Shown: positions 59,640 through 64,000 of the stretch, piece after piece | How positions within the stretch are numbered: the stretch's first letter is position 1 | Layout of the letters: the number at the start of each line of letters is the position of its first letter | Origin: Simmondsia chinensis | Lineage: Eukaryota > Streptophyta > Magnoliopsida > Caryophyllales > Simmondsiaceae | NCBI GenBank assembly: GCA_018398585.1 | Contig: JAGTTD010000011.1 | Span: 15,429,346 to 15,493,345, forward strand | Length of the DNA stretch: 64,000 nt | Reading direction: 5' to 3' | The notes under the pieces: model-generated | Told to the model about the DNA's origin: nothing | What the model saw: the letters and a program-made list of their open reading frames with translations, nothing else | Databases searched by the model: none | Program-made: the position numbers and the translations under genes

Positions 59640-60580
59640 TGATGCCAAATTCCACCACCGCTACCAGTGCTGCTCGCCCAGCCCCTCACTGCTGGTGGTG
59701 CAAATCTTCCCACACCTTTTAGCGTCTCGAATATCCAACATCACATATCATCTATGCTAGATCTCAATGATCCATCCACATACCTAGTATGGCGCCGATT
59801 TTTTCTCTCTGCTTGTCAAGGTTATACTGTGGATGATCACCTTGATGGCTCTTCCTCTCAACCTAATGTTTTGGTACCGCTATTGGAGACAAATTTACAA
59901 TCTTCTCATCTCCTGGATACTCAATGCTATTGCTCCCGACCTTGCTACTGCTGTGTGTGGCAATGATGATGATTTAACTGCTGCATCGTTATGGGGGTTC
60001 CATCACTCAACTTTTTAAGGATTTCGCACAATCTCATCAGTTGCAATTCAAACGTGAATTGACCAACATTAAGAAAGGCAATCTCTCCATGTTAGCTTAT
60101 CTCACAAAAATAAAATCTCTGGCTGATAATCTCAAATTCGTAAATGCTTCTATTTCTATTGTTGATATGGTTTTACAGGCTGTGGATGATCTCTCTGATG
60201 ATAAGGATTTTAGTGCTGTGTGTACGTCTATTACATCTTGCGTCCCTTTTTCGTCTTTTATTGAGGCCCGGTCTATGTTGATTAATGAAGAATCTAGCCT
60301 TAAAAATGCCAATGCAGGTACTCCCACTGTTCTCCTAACTGTTGGTGCTCTTGACGTAAGCTCGGCACCACAACAGCCCACGGCTGCCGTGGCACCCCAA
60401 CCGCAGCAGCAACCGACTACAACCGAGCAGCCGGCTGCCTTTCTCGCTCCACACATGCAGTCCGGTTATAGAAATCAATATGGTAATGGTCAAGGTCATG
60501 GAGGTCGAGGTAATGGTCAAGGCCGTGGAAGAAACGGTCGTGGTTATGGGATCCAAAATACGTGGGGATTAAATTCCTAG
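59640..60580 (+). pseudogene. Copia gag remnant
   Basis: The N-terminal half is split over two frames around 59667-60018 (SMLDLNDPSTYLVWRRFF). The second half (60041-60580) is open: LQFKRELTNIKKGNLSMLAY, IKSLADNL, then a Gln/Pro-rich segment and a Gly/Arg/Asn-rich tail (GHGGRGNGQGRGRNGRG). This is the Copia capsid-like gag pattern. No clear zinc knuckle remains. Confidence 0.8.
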
Positions 60581-60739
60581 GGGATGCCGTGGAGCATGCA
60601 TTAGTTTTACACATCATATCGGCCTCCACAATTTGGACCTGCTCCTCAAGGTGGTAACGCTTCTTCTAATCCACAATTTCATCTGCAAATAATGTTTATA
60701 TCACTGGCTATGGTTTTTACCCTGGCTTTAATGCGAGTC

Positions 60740-61400
60740 AGTTCTCTCCACAGTATTATTTCACCCCTACTCTTGACCGGTCTTGGGTCATGGATAACGG
60801 GGCTTCTTCCCACATGACAAACAATCCAGGTATCCTAACACCCTTGTCTCCATACACTGGTCTTAACAAAATTTTAGTGGGTAATGGTGCATCTCTCTCT
60901 ATCGCTGGTATTAGGTCTCGTTTCATATCTACCCTTGTCGGTCGTTTTGTGTTAAATAAAGTTCTATTTGTTCCTGGTTTATCCAAAAATTTTCTTTCTG
61001 TTCGCCAATTTTGTTCAAATAATAATTATCTTCTTGAATTTGACTGCTTCGGTTTTTCTATCAAGGATCCTAAATCGAAGTCAACCATCATTCACCATGT
61101 TAGTCCAGGGCCTTTCTTTACAGTAACAGGATCACCTTCCATGAACACATCGTTCGTTACATCAGGAGTCTCCCCCTTTATCTGGCATCGTTGCTTGGGC
61201 CATCCAGGAGAGCCAGTTTTATCTACTTTAGTCAAGCAAAAATTTATTTTTTGTTCTAGTCCTTTAGAGTCAAATCTGTGTCATGCTTGCCAATGAGGCA
61301 AGCACAGTTGTTTACCTTTCCAAAAGTCTGTTTCCAATACTACGCGTCCTTTTGATATTGTTCATTCCGATGTATGGACATCGCTTGTATTTTAGTTTCA
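60740..61400 (+). pseudogene. Copia protease and pre-integrase region
   Basis: WVMDNGASSHMTNN is the protease site; Copia elements normally have DSGA or DTGA, so Asn replaces the Ser/Thr. Then VPGLSKNFLSVRQF and the zinc-binding HRCLGHPGEPV with CHAC, the GAG-pre-integrase motif. A shift near 61298-61400 separates it from the integrase core. Confidence 0.8.
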
Positions 61401-62518
61401 GTAGATTTAAATATTATTTGTCATTTTTGGATGATTATTCTCATTTTGTGTGGATTTATCTTATGCGTGCCAAATTTGATGTGTTCAATTTGTTTGTTCA
61501 ATTTTGTAATCTTATATTAAATCAATTTGGCATGGAAATCAAACAGTTCCAATGTGACAGTGGGACTAAATATATTAATCGTGATTATAATGGACTATTT
61601 ATGCAACGGGGTATCTTTAGTCGGGTTTCATGTCCTCATACTTCCCAACGAAATGGGAAAGCTGAGCGTATGCACGGGACCATTGCTAATATGATGCGGT
61701 CTCTTCTCCTTCAAGCTTGTATGCCTTTGGAGTATTGTGTAGAAGTTGTTTCTGTTGCTACTCACATTTTAAATTTATTACCCTCTACTTCAATCAAGAA
61801 AAAGATCACATATCAACTTTTATATAAAAAGAAGGTTAATTATGATCATCTTCTCATTTTTGTGAGTGCCTGCTATCCCAACTTAAGTGCTACTGCTCCA
61901 CATAAACTCGCTCCATGCTCTGCTTTGTATGTTTTCCTGGGATATCCACCAAATCATAAGGGTTACAAATGCTTAGATCTCTCCATTAACAAATTTATTA
62001 TCTCAAGGCATGTTGTGTTTGATGAAACAGATTTTCCCTTTGTACATTTGGGTACTTTTTCTCAAGCTACTATGAATCCTCTTCATCAAATGTTCTCACC
62101 CCTGCTTGCATCTTCACCTTTTGCCGGCAGCTTTATGCCGTCGCCCACGACTCCCATTCTACCCACAGTACCCTCATCTGAGGGTACCACGCCAACACCG
62201 CTGCGGCCTTCCCTGCCGCCAACTGAGCTTCCGGACGTAACCTACAGGCTTGTGCCTGCTACGTCAGCCTCTTTTCATCCCATGGTCACTTGTATAAAAG
62301 CCAGTATTGTGAAACCCCTTCTTAAACCTTTTGTGCTTGCTCATAATATGCTGCCGGGGATTCCTTTTTCCTACAAGCATACTCTTACAGATGATAATTG
62401 GAAAAATGCTATGCTTGCGGATTATAATGCTCTTATCCGCAATAAAACATGGGATCTTGTTCCTCCACCCACTCATGGTAAAATTGTTTTTCTAAATGGG
62501 TTTATCGCATTAAGCTAA
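61300..62518 (+). pseudogene. Copia integrase remnant and start of reverse transcriptase
   Basis: Integrase core: DIVHSDVWTS in one frame near 61350, then LDDYSHFVWIYLM, FQCDSGTKYIN (second Asp) and CPHTSQRNGKAERMHGTI (Glu) in the long 411-residue frame. It continues with CSALYVFLGYPPNHKGYKC, a Pro/Ser-rich linker and NWKNAMLADYNALIRNKTWD, the start of reverse transcriptase. A shift follows near 62490. Confidence 0.85.
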
Positions 62519-63890
62519 CTCCTACGGGTCAAGTTGAACGTTATAAAGCTAGGTTGCTTACTCAACGATACACACAGAGATATGAAATTGACTATGGTGA
62601 AACTTTCAGTCTAGTTGTTAAGCCAGTAATGGTTCGAAATGGTACTGACTCTCGCCACTTCTTGCAAGTGGCCTATTTATCAGCTTGATGTTAAGAATGC
62701 CTTTCTGAATGGCACTCTTACTGAAAAGGTTTATATGAAGCAACCTCCAGGTTTTATCAGCTCTCAATTTTTCGATCATGTCTGTAAGTTGAACAAGTCT
62801 CTTTATGGTCTTAAGTAGACACCCCGGGTATGGTACACCCGCTTTGCTACTTTTCTCCATAAGCTTGGTTTCATAAGTTGCAATTCTGATTTGTCATTAT
62901 TCATCTTACATCAAGGCAATAACATGGCTATACTGTTAGTCTATGTTGATGATATAGTGCTAACTGCCTTTTCATTTATGCTTCTTCAAGCTTGACTTCA
63001 TTCTCTTCGTTCTGAGTTTGCTATGACAGATCTGGGACTCCTCAATTATTTCCTTAGAATTTCAGTTTCTCATTCTTCTGGAGGCCTTTTCCTGTCTCAA
63101 TCCAAGTATGCCCATGATCTCCTTGATAAGACTGACGTGCTCTCTTGCAAGCCCGTGGCCACACCCACAGATTCCAAGTCCAAGCTTTCAGTTGATGACG
63201 GCGAGCTTATGATCGATCATACCTTGTATCAATCTATTGTTGGTGCCTTTCATTTTCTTACTTTCACTCACCCTGATATTTCTTATGCAGTGCAAAAAGT
63301 ATGTTTGTTTATGCATGCTCCGCGTTTACCTCACTGGACAGATGTTAAACACATTCTCAGGTACATTAAGGGCACAATTGATCATGGATTGACTATTTCT
63401 CCTCATGCAGACCAGCTTGTGGCATATTGTGATGCAGATTGGGCATCGATACTCGTCGTTGTACATCTAGGTTTTGTGTTTTTCTAGGGGGTAATATCAT
63501 CTCCTGGTCTTCTAAACGACAGTCTACAGTCTCCCGGTGTAGTGCTGAGGCCGATTATCGAGCGGTTGCTAACGCCGTCGCCGAATGCTGCTAGCTTCGA
63601 TCTCTTCTTAGTGAGCTTGGCCTTCTTCTTCCATGAGCTACCTTGGTTTATTGTGATAATGTCCTAGCCATGTACTTGTCCACTAATCCTGTGCAACATG
63701 TTCGAACCAAGCATGTTGAAATCGATATTCATTTTGTTCGTGAACGGGTTCAATTAGGTCTTATTCGAGTTCTTCATATTCCCTCATCTCAACAAATTGC
63801 AGATATCTTTACCAGGAATCTCTCGCGCATCTCTTTCTACTTTTCAAAAGGAACCTTCACATTTGTTTATCTCCTGCTTCGATTAAGGAG
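62500..63890 (+). pseudogene. Copia reverse transcriptase and RNase H remnant
   Basis: [47 protein letters not shown] followed by a TAG, and the catalytic LLVYVDDIVLT near 62936 are visible in two frames. Then LGLLNYFLRISVS, SKYAHDLLDKTDVLSCKPVA, YCDADWA (RNase H) and RTKHVEIDIHFVRERVQLGL near 63700. At least four stops or shifts disable it. Confidence 0.85.
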
Positions 63891-63894
63891 GGGA

Positions 63895-64000
63895 TGTTAG
63901 AGTATAATGTATAGTGATTTATCATTGTATTGGACTGGTTGTATATTGAGCTCAATGGGCCTTCCTTGTAAGTATTGTAAACACAAGTCTATAAATATAC
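63895..64000 (+). repeat. Copia 3' LTR, start only
   Basis: Begins TGTTAGAGTATAATGTATAG right after the polypurine tract. A TATAAATA near 63992 may be its TATA element. The rest lies beyond the window. Confidence 0.8.

Larger units (their letters stand above)
59466..64000 (+). mobile_element. Decayed Ty1/Copia retrotransposon, runs off the window
   Basis: Order: a few bases of 5' LTR ending TTTTCA at 59492, primer-like TGGTATAAGAGG at 59495-59506, gag, protease, integrase, reverse transcriptase, RNase H, polypurine tract AAGGAGGGGA (63885-63894) and the 3' LTR from TGTTAGAGTATAATG at 63895. INT before RT is the Copia order. Stops and shifts occur in all parts. The 5' LTR is nearly missing, so the element was truncated or recombined at its left end. 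Confidence 0.88.

Noticed and set aside
60041..60580. 179-residue Gly/Arg-rich protein as a host RNA-binding gene.
   Set aside because: LQFKRELTNIKKGNLSMLAY is Copia gag, and the primer site, protease and integrase flank it in order.
1..64000. CRISPR arrays, bacterial-type operons, tRNA genes or intact rRNA genes.
   Set aside because: No evenly spaced identical repeats, Shine-Dalgarno-led frames or complete RNA genes were seen; gene structure is eukaryotic.

Overview
The window is nuclear DNA of a flowering plant, most likely a dicot. The case rests on one conserved plant gene with seven GT-AG exons and on plant-type mobile elements: RTE LINEs, a Tat-lineage Ty3/gypsy element, Copia, TRIM, MULE and hAT MITEs, and SINEs. 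The species cannot be named from the sequence. No bacterial operons, CRISPR arrays or intact RNA genes were seen.

Host gene (3828-42535, + strand). One gene is convincing: a TEX2/NVJ2-like membrane protein with an N-terminal membrane anchor, a PH-like region and an SMP lipid-transfer domain. Seven exons give 758 codons in phase. The 2.3 kb of coding sequence is spread over 38.7 kb because introns 1 (19.7 kb), 2 (10.3 kb) and 5 (3.7 kb) are full of nested transposons.

Layout. 1-3490: part of a non-autonomous element, a 1.69 kb solo LTR of Tat type and AT-rich upstream DNA. Intron 1 (4020-23759): a small LTR element (TSD GAATA) carrying an RRM-like reading frame, with a hAT MITE in its LTR; a MULE MITE packed with CG-rich palindromes; an old minus-strand RTE LINE (11741-19838) broken by a near full-length plus-strand RTE, a TRIM, and a 118-bp-TIR element with a second RRM-like reading frame; and another MULE-like element. 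Intron 2 (23984-34298): LTR-A (TSD GCGTA), holding two 5S-rRNA-headed SINEs with perfect 17-bp TSDs, and LTR-B (TSD ATAAT), which carries captured PDS5 cohesin-factor sequence and is itself split by a solo LTR (TSD CTACT). Intron 4 has a SINE with a 19-bp TSD. Intron 5 has an LTR element whose two outer LTRs are inverted, inserted as one unit (TSD CTGGG). 42536-45351: 3' UTR and MITE-like DNA. 45352-58578: a decayed Tat Ty3/gypsy element on the minus strand with two RNase H regions and opposite-strand coding-like sequence between integrase and its 3' LTR. 58579-59465: a second partial Tat LTR end. 59466-64000: a decayed Copia element running off the window.

How it fits together. The gene is the only probable cellular function. 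The rest is a layered insertion record in which target-site duplications give the order of events. The strongest candidates for something undescribed are the 5S-headed SINEs sharing a 3' tail with the resident RTE LINEs, the PTB-type RRM frames in two structurally unrelated mobile elements, the PDS5-carrying retrotransposon and the inverted-LTR element.
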